From Chryseobacterium sp. H1D6B (lineage in GTDB: Bacteria > Bacteroidota > Bacteroidia > Flavobacteriales > Weeksellaceae), in NCBI RefSeq assembly GCF_029892445.1, contig NZ_JARXVJ010000001.1:4278001-4342000 (forward strand): 64,000 bases of DNA, given 5' to 3'. Both the position numbers and the translations under genes were made by a program. Positions 26,230-34,533 of this stretch are shown here, piece by piece. Every line of letters starts with the position of its first letter. The stretch's first letter is position 1. The notes under the pieces are model-generated. The model had not been told where the DNA came from. It worked only from the letters and a program-made list of their open reading frames with translations, and made no database searches.

Positions 26230-26658
26230 ATGGACTTAGCCGTTTTTCAAGAGCTGACAGAGCAGATTACCCTAGAATGTTTTTTCATGACAGATTCCCA
26301 GCAGGAAGAAAAAGTAATCCAATTAATTGACCTTCATCATTTTATAGAATGCTATGATTCTACAATAAAAGTCTTTGACTACATCCAGCATTCTATTAAT
26401 ATTATAGAAGATAACGGCATTAAAAAAGGAATTTTCTTTTGTGATCTAAAATACACTGCCCCGCTAGATCTATATGCCTGTGAAGCATTCAAAAAACAGC
26501 ACAGTATCAAAGAATTATGGTTTGTCTTTGTAGAAGAAGACAGTGTATCAGACTGCAGCCGGCATATTGAATTCATCCATCAAAACAGCATTGAAATTTT
26601 TTACGACAAGATATTTCTTTTCAACTTCTTCCAATCCATTATCAAAGAGATAAAATAA
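26230..26658 (+). CDS. Unknown 142-residue soluble protein, LytTR-linked
   Basis: A 142-residue acidic protein without signal peptide or membrane helices, rich in aromatic residues and Ile (FECFF-like start, HHFIECYDSTIKVFDYIQHS, KIFLFNFFQSIIKEIK end). I do not recognise the family; the secondary-structure pattern could be alpha/beta. It is the first gene of an operon with the outer-membrane protein at 26661 (2-base gap) and probably under the symmetric operators at 26144-26173. It is the best candidate for a direct target of the LytTR system. Confidence 0.65.
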   Translation: MDLAVFQELTEQITLECFFMTDSQQEEKVIQLIDLHHFIECYDSTIKVFDYIQHSINIIEDNGIKKGIFFCDLKYTAPLDLYACEAFKKQHSIKELWFVFVEEDSVSDCSRHIEFIHQNSIEIFYDKIFLFNFFQSIIKEIK

Positions 26659-26660
26659 CT

Positions 26661-27635
26661 ATGAATCTACTAAAAAAAACAGCTCTCACCTCCTCTGTTC
26701 TTACCATTACCGCTATCGGCCATGCCCAAAACAGAGACAGTATCCCGCACAAAGTAATTGCTTTTGCTGCTGACAAATTCCCGTTAGCAAGAGATTTTAA
26801 TGTGGAATATACTCAGGTTTCGCCCTATAAATTTTCTTCTCAGCTGCATGACACAGAGCTGCCGGAAAACAAAGTTAAAAATTTCTCTCAAGTAAAAGTA
26901 AGCTCCACAATCAACTTTATCAAAAGAAAAAAATGGATTTTAGGAACAACGTTGAATTACCGCTACACATCTGTCAATACAGAAAATCCAATGTCATTAT
27001 CAGCAACCGGCAACCAAAAAAGCAGTTTTCATTACCATTCTGAAACCTTGAATTTTGTTTATTTTTCAAGGCTCTTCAATAAAACTATGATCTATTCAGC
27101 AAATGCCTCTGTAGACGGCAGCGACCAGCATTTTGAAAGACTCCGTGGAATGGCAACAGCAACAATGGTATTAAAAGCAAATGCGCAGACCAAAATAGCA
27201 GTAGGTTTAGTGGGAATTATTGATCCAAGTTCACAAGTTCCTGTTATTCCTACCTTTACTTATGAGCACAAATTCAATAATGGTTGGACTGCAGATATTA
27301 TCTTACCTCAAAAAGTTTTGCTAAGAAAAGATGTTTTTACTAATGGAAGAATTTCTCTCGGCTCTGAAATGAATACTACTTCATTTTACATGTATTCTGT
27401 AGACAAAACTTATGAATTCAGGCAATTAGAAATCAATTCAGGAGCGATCTATGAGCATAAGTTCGGCGGTTTTATAGGTACATTAAAAACTGGAGTAAGA
27501 GCAGTACCTAACAGCCGTATTTTTGAAAAAACAGAATCTTTCAAAGATTATATTTTCGAAGCTAAACCAAAACCTTCATTGTATGTCAATATAGGAGTCT
27601 CTTACAACCCTTTTGGAAACCCGAAAGCGAAATAA
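26661..27635 (+). CDS. Outer-membrane beta-barrel protein, DUF6268-like
   Basis: 324 residues with a signal peptide (TAIGHA-QNRD). The remainder is alternating beta-strand sequence, ending in an aromatic-rich C-terminal strand before a short basic tail (NIGVSYNPFGNPKAK). The layout resembles the flavobacterial DUF6268 outer-membrane family; that assignment is tentative. It is translationally close to the 142-residue protein (2-base gap), so the two are probably co-expressed under LytTR control. Confidence 0.7.
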   Translation: MNLLKKTALTSSVLTITAIGHAQNRDSIPHKVIAFAADKFPLARDFNVEYTQVSPYKFSSQLHDTELPENKVKNFSQVKVSSTINFIKRKKWILGTTLNYRYTSVNTENPMSLSATGNQKSSFHYHSETLNFVYFSRLFNKTMIYSANASVDGSDQHFERLRGMATATMVLKANAQTKIAVGLVGIIDPSSQVPVIPTFTYEHKFNNGWTADIILPQKVLLRKDVFTNGRISLGSEMNTTSFYMYSVDKTYEFRQLEINSGAIYEHKFGGFIGTLKTGVRAVPNSRIFEKTESFKDYIFEAKPKPSLYVNIGVSYNPFGNPKAK

Positions 27636-27800
27636 TTAAAAAAAAATTAAAAAGCTATTTAACTTCTTTCTCAAATTATTATCAAATTATTAATGTAAAG
27701 ATAAGCTGGATGACTGCATTTTTAGAGATTATGCAACAAGAACAGTTCATAACTACTTAATTATCAAAGCTTAGATCACACATTATTTAATCTGTTGACC

Positions 27801-28514
27801 ATGCCTATACCTAAACAAATATTTCAAACTTTCAAATCCAAAAAGCTTCCCTGGCTTACTCAATTGCATATTTGGAATATGAAAAGGAAAAACCGAGAAT
27901 ATTCTTATCATTTTTATGACGATCATGATATCGAAAAATTTATAACTGATGAATTTCCGCCTGAGTATATAGAAAATTATAATAAGCTGACCATTGGTGC
28001 AGCAAAAGCAGACTTTTTCAGATATGCTGTTTTATATAAAAAAGGAGGAATCTACTTAGATATCGACAGTGCTGTTACGAAGCCATTAAAATATCTCATC
28101 AATGAAGAGGATGAAGCAGTTATCAGTATAGAAAGACATGCTGGCTTATACGTACAATGGGCACTTATCTTTAATAAAAATCATCCTTTTTTGAAAAAAA
28201 CATTAGAATTGATGATTGATAATATAAAAACACACCGCTATCCTCATAACATCCATGCAACTACAGGGCCTACTGTGTTTAGTAATGCAATCGATACCTC
28301 TTTAAAAGAAAACCCGGCTATCGCATACACATTATTTGATGGGATTGAGTTTCGCGGCTATTTAAAATTCAAATATAAATTGGGGAAATTTTTTCTGTAT
28401 GAAAAGAGAGCTGAACATTGGAAACAAAAACAAATAACACAGGATATTATTAAAAATCCAAATCAAATAACACTCCTCCTCATTATACAAGCTGTTATCG
28501 GATTATTTATTTAA
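27801..28514 (+). CDS. Glycosyltransferase with DXD motif (OCH1/GT32-like)
   Basis: 237 residues from the ATG at 27801; a TTG two codons earlier is less likely. IPKQIFQTFKSKKLPWLTQL at the start and KADFFRYAVLYKKGGIYLDIDS near residue 90 match the capsular/DXD glycosyltransferases, which use a nucleotide sugar and Mn2+ bound by the D-x-D. HATTGPTVFSNAI is another conserved block. A short hydrophobic C-terminus (LLLIIQAVIGLFI) could anchor it at the membrane. The acceptor is unknown. Confidence 0.87.
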   Translation: MPIPKQIFQTFKSKKLPWLTQLHIWNMKRKNREYSYHFYDDHDIEKFITDEFPPEYIENYNKLTIGAAKADFFRYAVLYKKGGIYLDIDSAVTKPLKYLINEEDEAVISIERHAGLYVQWALIFNKNHPFLKKTLELMIDNIKTHRYPHNIHATTGPTVFSNAIDTSLKENPAIAYTLFDGIEFRGYLKFKYKLGKFFLYEKRAEHWKQKQITQDIIKNPNQITLLLIIQAVIGLFI

Positions 28515-28627
28515 AGATCGGATACCCAATAATAAGAGATCTTATATGTGATGTATTAAAATAAAAAATTTACCATATTAATAGCTAAATTTGTTTCAAT
28601 ATTCACTGTTAAATAATATCTTTTAAA

Positions 28628-29251
28628 ATGATCAAGATCAACGATTTTATTGAAAACTTTTCTGATTTCAATTTAAGTACAGTCCTGCAGCCCTGGGACA
28701 TCATCAATGAACTAGATCAGCTTTTGGATAAAAAGTTCTCTGATCTTAATGATGATTATGAAATCTCAGGTGATACGGCTATTCATAAAACAGCTGTTAT
28801 AGAACAAAATGTTATTTTCAAAGGCCGGATTATTATTGATGAAAATGCTTTTATTGGAGCGAATGCTTACTTAAGAGGGCCTGTTTATATTGGAAAGAAT
28901 GTAAAAATAGGTCCGGGAAGTGAAATTAAACAGAGTATTATTTTTGATGATACAGCTGTGGCTCATTTTAATTATATAGGAAACAGTATTATTGGAAAGA
29001 GAATCAACTTTGAAGCTGGTTCCATCTGCGCCAATCATTACAATGAAAGAAAAGACAAAAAAATAACTGTTCTTGTTAATGATCAAATTATAAAAACCAA
29101 TACCACAAAATTCGGTTCTTTAGTGGGTGATGATTCAAGAATTGGTGCAAATGCTGTTTTATCGCCTGGAACCATACTGTCAAAAGAGAGCATTGTAAAA
29201 AGATTAGAATTGATAGAACAGATAAAACCAAACAGCCAGGGCCTTGTTTAA
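28628..29251 (+). CDS. Left-handed beta-helix (hexapeptide) acyl/nucleotidyltransferase-like
   Basis: 207 residues. The middle contains repeated [LIV]-G-x4 hexapeptides: HKTAVIEQNVIFKGRIIIDE, ENAFIGANAYLRGPVYIGKN, VKIGPGSEIKQSIIF and YIGNSIIGKRINF, the fold of UDP-sugar acyl- and uridylyltransferases (GlmU C-terminal type). The N-terminal 45 residues are helical and non-catalytic, so it lacks the pyrophosphorylase domain. It probably acetylates a sugar and may work with the glycosyltransferase upstream, although the 113-base gap argues for separate transcripts. Confidence 0.8.
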   Translation: MIKINDFIENFSDFNLSTVLQPWDIINELDQLLDKKFSDLNDDYEISGDTAIHKTAVIEQNVIFKGRIIIDENAFIGANAYLRGPVYIGKNVKIGPGSEIKQSIIFDDTAVAHFNYIGNSIIGKRINFEAGSICANHYNERKDKKITVLVNDQIIKTNTTKFGSLVGDDSRIGANAVLSPGTILSKESIVKRLELIEQIKPNSQGLV

Positions 29252-29406
29252 ATTAAAACATTTTGATTGTCTTCTTTTTTGAACTTTAAATCATCAACAA
29301 ATTCATCTTAAATTTTTGTGACTTTTGTGGTTAAACTTTACTCTCTTAAATTAAAAATCTCTCGATACGATTTTTTAAACCTACTCTAAATGATGCAAGG
29401 AATGGT

Positions 29407-29742
29407 CTAATGTGTTCCCATTTTCGAGAAAACATTAATAATAATTACGCCGATAACGATTAATGCAATCCCTATAAGTGCTGGTAAATCCGGAATCTGC
29501 TTGAATGCAACAATTCCTATAACTGTAATAAAAATAATCCCGACTCCAGACCAGATGGCGTAAGTAATTCCAACAGGAATCTGCCGGAGTGTAAGACTCA
29601 GAAAATAAAATGCGGCAGCATATCCAATTACCGTAACTATAGATGGAATAAGTTTTGTAAACTCCTCTGATTTTTTCAGAAAAGTAGTGGCTATGATTTC
29701 AAAAACAATAGCTAAAATAAGATAAATATAACTACGTCCCAT
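29407..29742 (-). CDS. Small multidrug resistance (SMR) efflux protein
   Basis: 111 residues, four membrane helices. YIYLILAIVFEIIATTFLKK carries the conserved membrane-embedded Glu (Glu14 equivalent) needed for proton-coupled drug export. PVGITYAIWSGVGIIFIT is the second signature. It acts as a dimer in the inner membrane exporting quaternary cations or guanidinium-type compounds. It is transcribed alone on the minus strand, facing away from the restriction-modification genes. Confidence 0.9.
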   Translation of the reverse strand: MGRSYIYLILAIVFEIIATTFLKKSEEFTKLIPSIVTVIGYAAAFYFLSLTLRQIPVGITYAIWSGVGIIFITVIGIVAFKQIPDLPALIGIALIVIGVIIINVFSKMGTH

Positions 29743-29939
29743 AAATGACCTTTTTACAAAAATACTGAAAAACAGCTTGTAATCAGTTTATATTCATTAA
29801 AACAAGAATTATTTTTTATTCATAACTTTACTATGCTATTTTAATAGTATTGAAATTTTTATAGTTTTTAATTCAACAAAATTTAAATTCAATAAAATTT
29901 ATTTCACCATCCGAATTGGATGAAAACGGTGAACACTGT

Positions 29940-31577
29940 ATGGATAATCTGAACAAGGAACAAAGAAGGAAAAACATGCAGGCCATAAAATCTACGGGGA
30001 CAAAAGCCGAGGTTTTACTGGCCAAAACACTTTATGCCCGGGGATTCCGATACAGAAAAAATGATAAAAGTGTGTATGGAACTCCTGATCTGGTCTTCAA
30101 AAAAATAAAACTGGCAGTTTTTGTAGACGGCGAATTCTGGCATGGAAAAGACTGGGAAATAAGAAAACATTCTATAGGAAGCAATAAAGAGTATTGGCTC
30201 AATAAGATAGAGAAAAACATTCTGCGGGACGAAAAAGTAAATACTCAGCTTGTAGAAAACGGATGGACTATTCTCAGGTTCTGGAGCAGAGATATCACTA
30301 AAAATTTATTATCTTGCGTCTTGCAAGTTGAACATGAGATTAGAAGTTTGAAAATGAATTTTGAAGAAAAAATTTCAATTGAAACAATTGAAAACAAACA
30401 GTATAAAATAAAAATTATTGAGCCTGAAGAGTATAAAGAGGCAGTTCTAACTCATTATATACATAATAAGAATGGACATTCAAAATACAAAAAGAATGCA
30501 TTACAATATGCCAAGGAAATTCTTGAAAAAAAATACCCTGAAGAAAAAATTACGTTAAAAATTGCTGAAGAAGCCATTGAATATGGTGTATTTGAAAATA
30601 AAACAATCCCTTTTTCACCTGATAAAAAATCAAAGTTTCAATTTATAGATTTATTTGCCGGCATCGGAGGTTTCCGTCTTGCATTGCAGAACCTAGGAGG
30701 AAGCTGTGTATATTCAAGTGAATGGGAGAAAAATGCACAGAAAACATACTATACTAATTTTGGTGAATATCCTTTTGGTGACATCACAAAAGAACTCGTA
30801 AAAGATTACATTCCCCCAAAATTTGATATTCTTTGTGCGGGTTTTCCTTGTCAGGCTTTTTCCATTGCCGGACATCAAAAAGGATTTTCAGATACAAGGG
30901 GAACTTTATTTTTTGATATCGAACAGATCGCTGAAAAGCATAGACCCAAAGTTATATTTTTAGAAAATGTGAAAAATTTGGTTTCCCACGATAAGGGAAA
31001 CACATTTAGAGTAATTAAAGAAATTTTAGAAAATAAACTTAAATATAAAGTTTTTTCACAAGTTCTCAATTCTATGACCCATGCTAATATACCGCAGAAC
31101 AGAGAAAGAATATTTATTGTTGCTTTTGATCCTGAGCAAGTTCCGGATTACGAAAAATTTAGCTTTCCTGAAGAAATTAAGCTAACAAAGACCATTCATG
31201 ACTTTTTAGAAGAAGGGAAACAGCCTGAAAAATATTACTACTCTAAAGATCATATGTATTATCCTGAGCTGGAAAGAACAATGACTAAAAAAGATACTGT
31301 TTATCAGTGGCGTAGAATTTATGTCCGGGAAAATAAAAGTAATGTATGCCCTACTCTAACCGCAAATATGGGAGCTGGCGGACATAACGTACCCCTTATA
31401 AAAGATGATTTTGGAATCAGAAAGCTCACGCCTAGAGAATGTTTTTCATTCCAAGGATATCCTAAAAACTACATCCTTCCTGAATCTGCTGACAGCAAAC
31501 TATATATGCAGGCCGGCAACTCCGTAACAACACCGTTGATCCAAAGAATCGCGAAAAAAATCACAGAAGTTTTGTAA
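29940..31577 (+). CDS. Vsr endonuclease fused to DNA (cytosine-5) methyltransferase
   Basis: About 545 residues. Residues 1-135 are a Vsr very-short-patch endonuclease: MDNLNKEQRRKNMQAIKSTG, YGTPDLVF and FVDGEFWHGKDW, with GWTILRFW at the end. Residues about 135-235 form a linker or specificity region (EEYKEAVLTHYIHNKNGHSK). Residues 235-545 are a complete C5 methyltransferase: FIDLFAGIGGFR (motif I), CAGFPCQAFS (catalytic Cys), FLENVKNL (ENV) and QAGNSVTTPL (motif X). M at 29940 is preferred because Vsr proteins start MDNL. The stop overlaps the next gene by one base. The enzyme would methylate cytosine and nick T:G mismatches from deamination. Confidence 0.92.
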   Translation: MDNLNKEQRRKNMQAIKSTGTKAEVLLAKTLYARGFRYRKNDKSVYGTPDLVFKKIKLAVFVDGEFWHGKDWEIRKHSIGSNKEYWLNKIEKNILRDEKVNTQLVENGWTILRFWSRDITKNLLSCVLQVEHEIRSLKMNFEEKISIETIENKQYKIKIIEPEEYKEAVLTHYIHNKNGHSKYKKNALQYAKEILEKKYPEEKITLKIAEEAIEYGVFENKTIPFSPDKKSKFQFIDLFAGIGGFRLALQNLGGSCVYSSEWEKNAQKTYYTNFGEYPFGDITKELVKDYIPPKFDILCAGFPCQAFSIAGHQKGFSDTRGTLFFDIEQIAEKHRPKVIFLENVKNLVSHDKGNTFRVIKEILENKLKYKVFSQVLNSMTHANIPQNRERIFIVAFDPEQVPDYEKFSFPEEIKLTKTIHDFLEEGKQPEKYYYSKDHMYYPELERTMTKKDTVYQWRRIYVRENKSNVCPTLTANMGAGGHNVPLIKDDFGIRKLTPRECFSFQGYPKNYILPESADSKLYMQAGNSVTTPLIQRIAKKITEVL

Positions 31578-32704
31578 TGAAATCTTTTGCTGAAATAGAC
31601 ATTGAAAACGGCGGCAATTATTTAAAACTTCTTGCAGCCGTTTCAAAACTTTCAGGTCTTTTCAGTGAAAGCAACATTCCTTTTATTAATTACCGGGTTG
31701 CAGAAAATATTTTCTGCAGGAGTTTTAATGCTCATAATTTAAGCCGTTCAGATACTGCATTTGATGCGAATTATAATTCATTGGGTATAGGCTTAAAAAC
31801 TTTCACATGCACATCAGGAAACAGCACCGAAAAAGTTGCAGAATTTAATTCTTTATCCAAAGCATTACAAGCTTTCAGCGGGAAAGAACTCGCATTTAAA
31901 TTAGCTGAATTCAGAAACGAAAGGATAAGCCTTGCCAATAGACTCTATAGCATAGAAAATTCGCTGTATCATATTGTTGCCAGAAGAGAAAAAGAATTAT
32001 TACTTTTTGAAACAGATTATGGACATATCGACATCGAAAATATTAATTCCGTTAAACAAAACACTTCAAGTCTTCAGTTTGAAGACGGCAAAAATTTTTA
32101 TTCATTCAATTTTTCTAAAAGTACTTTATTCCGAAAATTTATTATTCCTGAACACGCTTTCAGAATGCCTGTTGAAATCCTAGAAGACCCCTATTCTCTT
32201 TTGTTAGATCTTTTTGAGGAAAAAGGACTTGCTGAAAAAACAGAGACAAAAGAACATGTCATTCTTCCACTTTATGGCTATAAAAATAAGAAAAAATTTG
32301 TATTTGAAAAAAGTGGGCTAAATCAATGGAATGCTGGCGGCAGAAAGAGAGATACAGGAGAAGTTTACATTCCTATACCCATAGAAATTCATAAAAAATA
32401 TCCTTCTTTTTTCCCACCTAGAGATCAAAAATTTAAATTAAGACTTCCTGATAATGAAGTTTTAAATGCAAAAGTTTGTCAGGATAATTCAAAAGCTTTA
32501 ATGACAGATCCTAATAAAGATTTATCTAATTGGCTTTTAAGAAAAACGCTCCAATTGACAGAAGGTGAGTACGCTACTGTAGAAAAACTGGACGAATTAG
32601 GTTTTGACAGTGTCATAATTTCAAAAAATAATGACACTAATTTTGAAATTGATGTCATGAAAACTGACAGCTATGAAAAATTTAAAGAAAAAAGCCTTCT
32701 TTAA
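31577..32704 (+). CDS. Putative type II restriction endonuclease with B3-like DNA-binding domain
   Basis: 375 residues, start codon overlapping the methyltransferase stop (TAATG). The C-terminal part (about 225-370: SGLNQWNAGGRKRDTGEVYI, PIPIEIHKKYPSFFPPRDQKF, AKVCQDNSKALMTDPNKDLS) matches the B3-like DNA recognition domain of NgoFVII/EcoRII-type enzymes. The N-terminal part contains SDTAFDANYNSLGIGLKTF, a possible PD-(D/E)xK core with a degenerate second motif; no phospholipase-D HxK is seen. The pairing strongly suggests the restriction partner of the fused Vsr-methyltransferase, but the catalytic site is not proven. Confidence 0.75.
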   Translation: MKSFAEIDIENGGNYLKLLAAVSKLSGLFSESNIPFINYRVAENIFCRSFNAHNLSRSDTAFDANYNSLGIGLKTFTCTSGNSTEKVAEFNSLSKALQAFSGKELAFKLAEFRNERISLANRLYSIENSLYHIVARREKELLLFETDYGHIDIENINSVKQNTSSLQFEDGKNFYSFNFSKSTLFRKFIIPEHAFRMPVEILEDPYSLLLDLFEEKGLAEKTETKEHVILPLYGYKNKKKFVFEKSGLNQWNAGGRKRDTGEVYIPIPIEIHKKYPSFFPPRDQKFKLRLPDNEVLNAKVCQDNSKALMTDPNKDLSNWLLRKTLQLTEGEYATVEKLDELGFDSVIISKNNDTNFEIDVMKTDSYEKFKEKSLL

Positions 32705-33063
32705 AAAATAAATTCTATTAACATAAGAATTTGTCTTCGATTATAATTTCACACTTTATTGACTTATCAATTTGATATACTATGCATACCATTTTATCTT
32801 TTTGCTTTTATTAAATATTAATTACAAGCCCTAAAAAGGCTGCCAGATTAATAATTTTTTACAGATAAGACAATTAAAGTACACATAATTTCGTAATAAT
32901 ACATTAAATTTATGTAAACAATCATTACGTTAAAATTAACAATATACACCCGTAACACACTGACATACATCATAATTAATCGCTTTGGCATGTAATTTGA
33001 AAATAGTAATATTGCAATTGAAAGATTAACAAAAAAAGTTCAATAAATTAAAAATAAAACAAA
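32705..33063. other. AT-rich intergenic stretch after the RM genes
   Basis: About 360 bases without a frame that could be a gene. It is AT-rich, with no clear terminator hairpin for the RM operon and no strong promoter box. Confidence 0.5.
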
Positions 33064-33147
33064 ATGATAACATACATTGGTATTGCGACGTGTTTAGTAG
33101 TATTTGCTTCTTATTTTACGACTGTAAAAAGAGAAGAAAAAAATTAA
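33064..33147 (+). CDS. 27-residue membrane micropeptide
   Basis: ATG to TAA encodes MITYIGIATCLVVFASYFTT followed by VKREEKN: a single hydrophobic helix of about 18 residues with a charged C-terminus, oriented with the tail in the cytoplasm by the positive-inside rule. It is preceded by an A-rich stretch (AATTAAAAATAAAACAAA) of the kind that replaces a Shine-Dalgarno in Bacteroidota. The clean amphipathic design supports a real small protein, but no homologue can be checked here. Confidence 0.5.
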   Translation: MITYIGIATCLVVFASYFTTVKREEKN

Positions 33148-33204
33148 TTAGATTTCTTTTTAACTGAATAAACAGCTAAGATATTTATATTAGTTGGTAT
33201 TGTT

Positions 33205-33212
33205 TATGTTTG
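33205..33212 (+). promoter_or_regulatory. Candidate -7 box upstream of the mepB-like gene
   Basis: TATGTTTG followed by C fits TAnnTTTG, 70 bases before the ATG at 33283. No convincing -33 box is seen at the usual distance. Confidence 0.4.
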
Positions 33213-33282
33213 CAATCTGAAATATAGATTGTATGCTCCTTTATTCTTTCAGCGTAAAGGAGCAGGAAAAACATAAATTAAA

Positions 33283-33794
33283 ATGATCAAAGAGCTCATT
33301 CCCATCCAAAGCTCAGTTTTTACAAAACTAGGATTCCCTATTTCCCATCTACATCCCGATTTAGAGTGCGAAGAATATTTTGGATATAACTTCCAGCTAA
33401 ATCAGCTCTTTATTAAATTCAGGAAAGCTAAAATCACTCCCAAAAAGACCGGACAGTTTGTTACTTTATGGAAAAGAAACTCTGAAAGCAGGCAAACCGA
33501 ACCTTTTGAAGCGTCTGACCATTTTGATTTTTACATTATCCTCGCTGTATTTAACGATAAGTCCGGATTTTTCTTTTCCCTAAAAATGTATTAGCTCAAA
33601 AACAAATTCTCACCATTCCATCAAAAAAAGGAAAACGAGGGTTCAGAATATATCCAGATTGGGATATTCCAAAAAATAAACAAGCAATAAAAACAAAAGA
33701 ATGGCAGGAAAATTTTTTCATCAACTTTTCTGACAGCAATTGTCTTGATAAATTTGAAAAGATTTTGAATTATAATGAGATCTTTTTCATTTAA
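33283..33794 (+). pseudogene. mepB-like gene split by a frameshift
   Basis: The first 103 codons (33283-33594) contain FQLNQLFIKFRKAKITPKKT and GQFVTLWKRNSE, conserved in MepB, a small protein of the mepRAB operon. The frame then stops. One extra base in the T/C run near 33561-33570 (TTTTTCTTTTCCC) would read on as FPKNVLAQKQILTIPSKKGK and RIYPDWDIPKNKQAIKTKEW to the TAA at 33792, again matching MepB. The complete protein would be about 170 residues. As at 1060, a homopolymer is involved, so a sequencing error cannot be excluded. Confidence 0.78.
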
Positions 33795-33891
33795 AAACTC
33801 ATTCTAAAGGCTGTCCAGGGATTCTTTCACGATAGCTGCTAATTTAATAAATGTTAAATATTTGTTAATTTTATATTTTTGAATATTTTAG

Positions 33892-33904
33892 TTAGGAATC
33901 CTAA
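33892..33904. promoter_or_regulatory. Palindromic operator of the MarR operon
   Basis: TTAGGAATCCTAA is a perfect palindrome (6-base arms around a central A), placed one base before the -7 box TATATTTG (33906-33913) and 47 bases before the ATG at 33952. A repressor bound here would block the promoter. The MarR gene three genes down is the natural candidate. Confidence 0.6.
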
Positions 33905-33905
33905 T

Positions 33906-33913
33906 TATATTTG
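33906..33913 (+). promoter_or_regulatory. -7 promoter box of the thioredoxin-like/MarR operon
   Basis: TATATTTG followed by C matches TAnnTTTG. A TTTG ends 24 bases upstream (33878-33881), a little farther than the usual 19-21. Confidence 0.5.
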
Positions 33914-33951
33914 CAACAGCAATAATGCTATAACATATAAATTTATTACAA

Positions 33952-34185
33952 ATGAAAAAATCAATTTTTTACCACGCAGGATGTCCAGTATGTGTAAGCG
34001 CAGAACATGATATTATCACTCTTATTGGAGCAGAAAATGTAGAAATCGTTCATCTAGGAAATGACAGAAACAGAATTGAAGAAGCGGAAAAAGCAGGTTT
34101 AAAATCTGTTCCAGCATTGGTAACACCTACTGGAAATGTACTTCATATCAATTTTGGAGCATCAATGACTGAAGTAAAAGGTTAA
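33952..34185 (+). CDS. Thioredoxin/glutaredoxin-fold small protein
   Basis: 77 residues. FYHAGCPVCVSAEHDII holds a CxxC (Cys-Pro-Val-Cys) at the start of helix 1 as in thioredoxin-fold proteins. The KSVPALVTPTGNVLHINFGA part contains the cis-Pro (VPAL). The protein is shorter than thioredoxin, like glutaredoxin-type oxidoreductases. It is the first gene of an operon with DUF2024 and a Cys-rich MarR regulator, suggesting a thiol or metal stress function. A hairpin after it may reduce downstream transcription. Confidence 0.8.
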   Translation: MKKSIFYHAGCPVCVSAEHDIITLIGAENVEIVHLGNDRNRIEEAEKAGLKSVPALVTPTGNVLHINFGASMTEVKG

Positions 34186-34195
34186 AAAAAAATTT

Positions 34196-34236
34196 GCCTC
34201 ACATAGTTAGTACTACTACCTTTGTGAGGCATTTTT
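34196..34236 (+). terminator. Internal terminator/attenuator in the MarR operon
   Basis: GCCTCACA pairs with TGTGAGGC around a loop of about 19 bases, followed by ATTTTT. It lies between the thioredoxin-like gene and DUF2024, so it may set a high first-gene to low second-gene ratio. Confidence 0.65.
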
Positions 34237-34269
34237 AAAATCATTAAATACCAATTAAAATTTTAAACA

Positions 34270-34533
34270 ATGCAGGCAGCAGTTTGGGACACTTATGTAA
34301 CGAAAGATAACGGGACAGTAATGCATTTCGACATTATTGTACCTTCAGAGATAAAAGACAGTGCTGTAATTTACCGTTACGGTAAAGAGTATCTGAAAGA
34401 GAAAAATCAGGAAAAGCAAGCACTCACTTCTAATGAATGCAGTTTTTGTCATATTGAAACTGTACTTCCAGAATGGGAAGCTGCAATAAATAAAAAAGGC
34501 TATTTCATCATTGAAATGGAAAATTGTAATTAA
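34270..34533 (+). CDS. DUF2024 protein
   Basis: 87 residues, soluble. AVWDTYVTKDNGTVMHFDII and SSNECSFCHIE-type C-x2-C-H around residue 58, then GYFIIEME, match DUF2024, a small family of unknown function with a conserved Cys pair that could bind metal or form a disulfide. Its stop overlaps the ATG of the MarR gene by one base, so the two are co-translated. Confidence 0.8.
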   Translation: MQAAVWDTYVTKDNGTVMHFDIIVPSEIKDSAVIYRYGKEYLKEKNQEKQALTSNECSFCHIETVLPEWEAAINKKGYFIIEMENCN

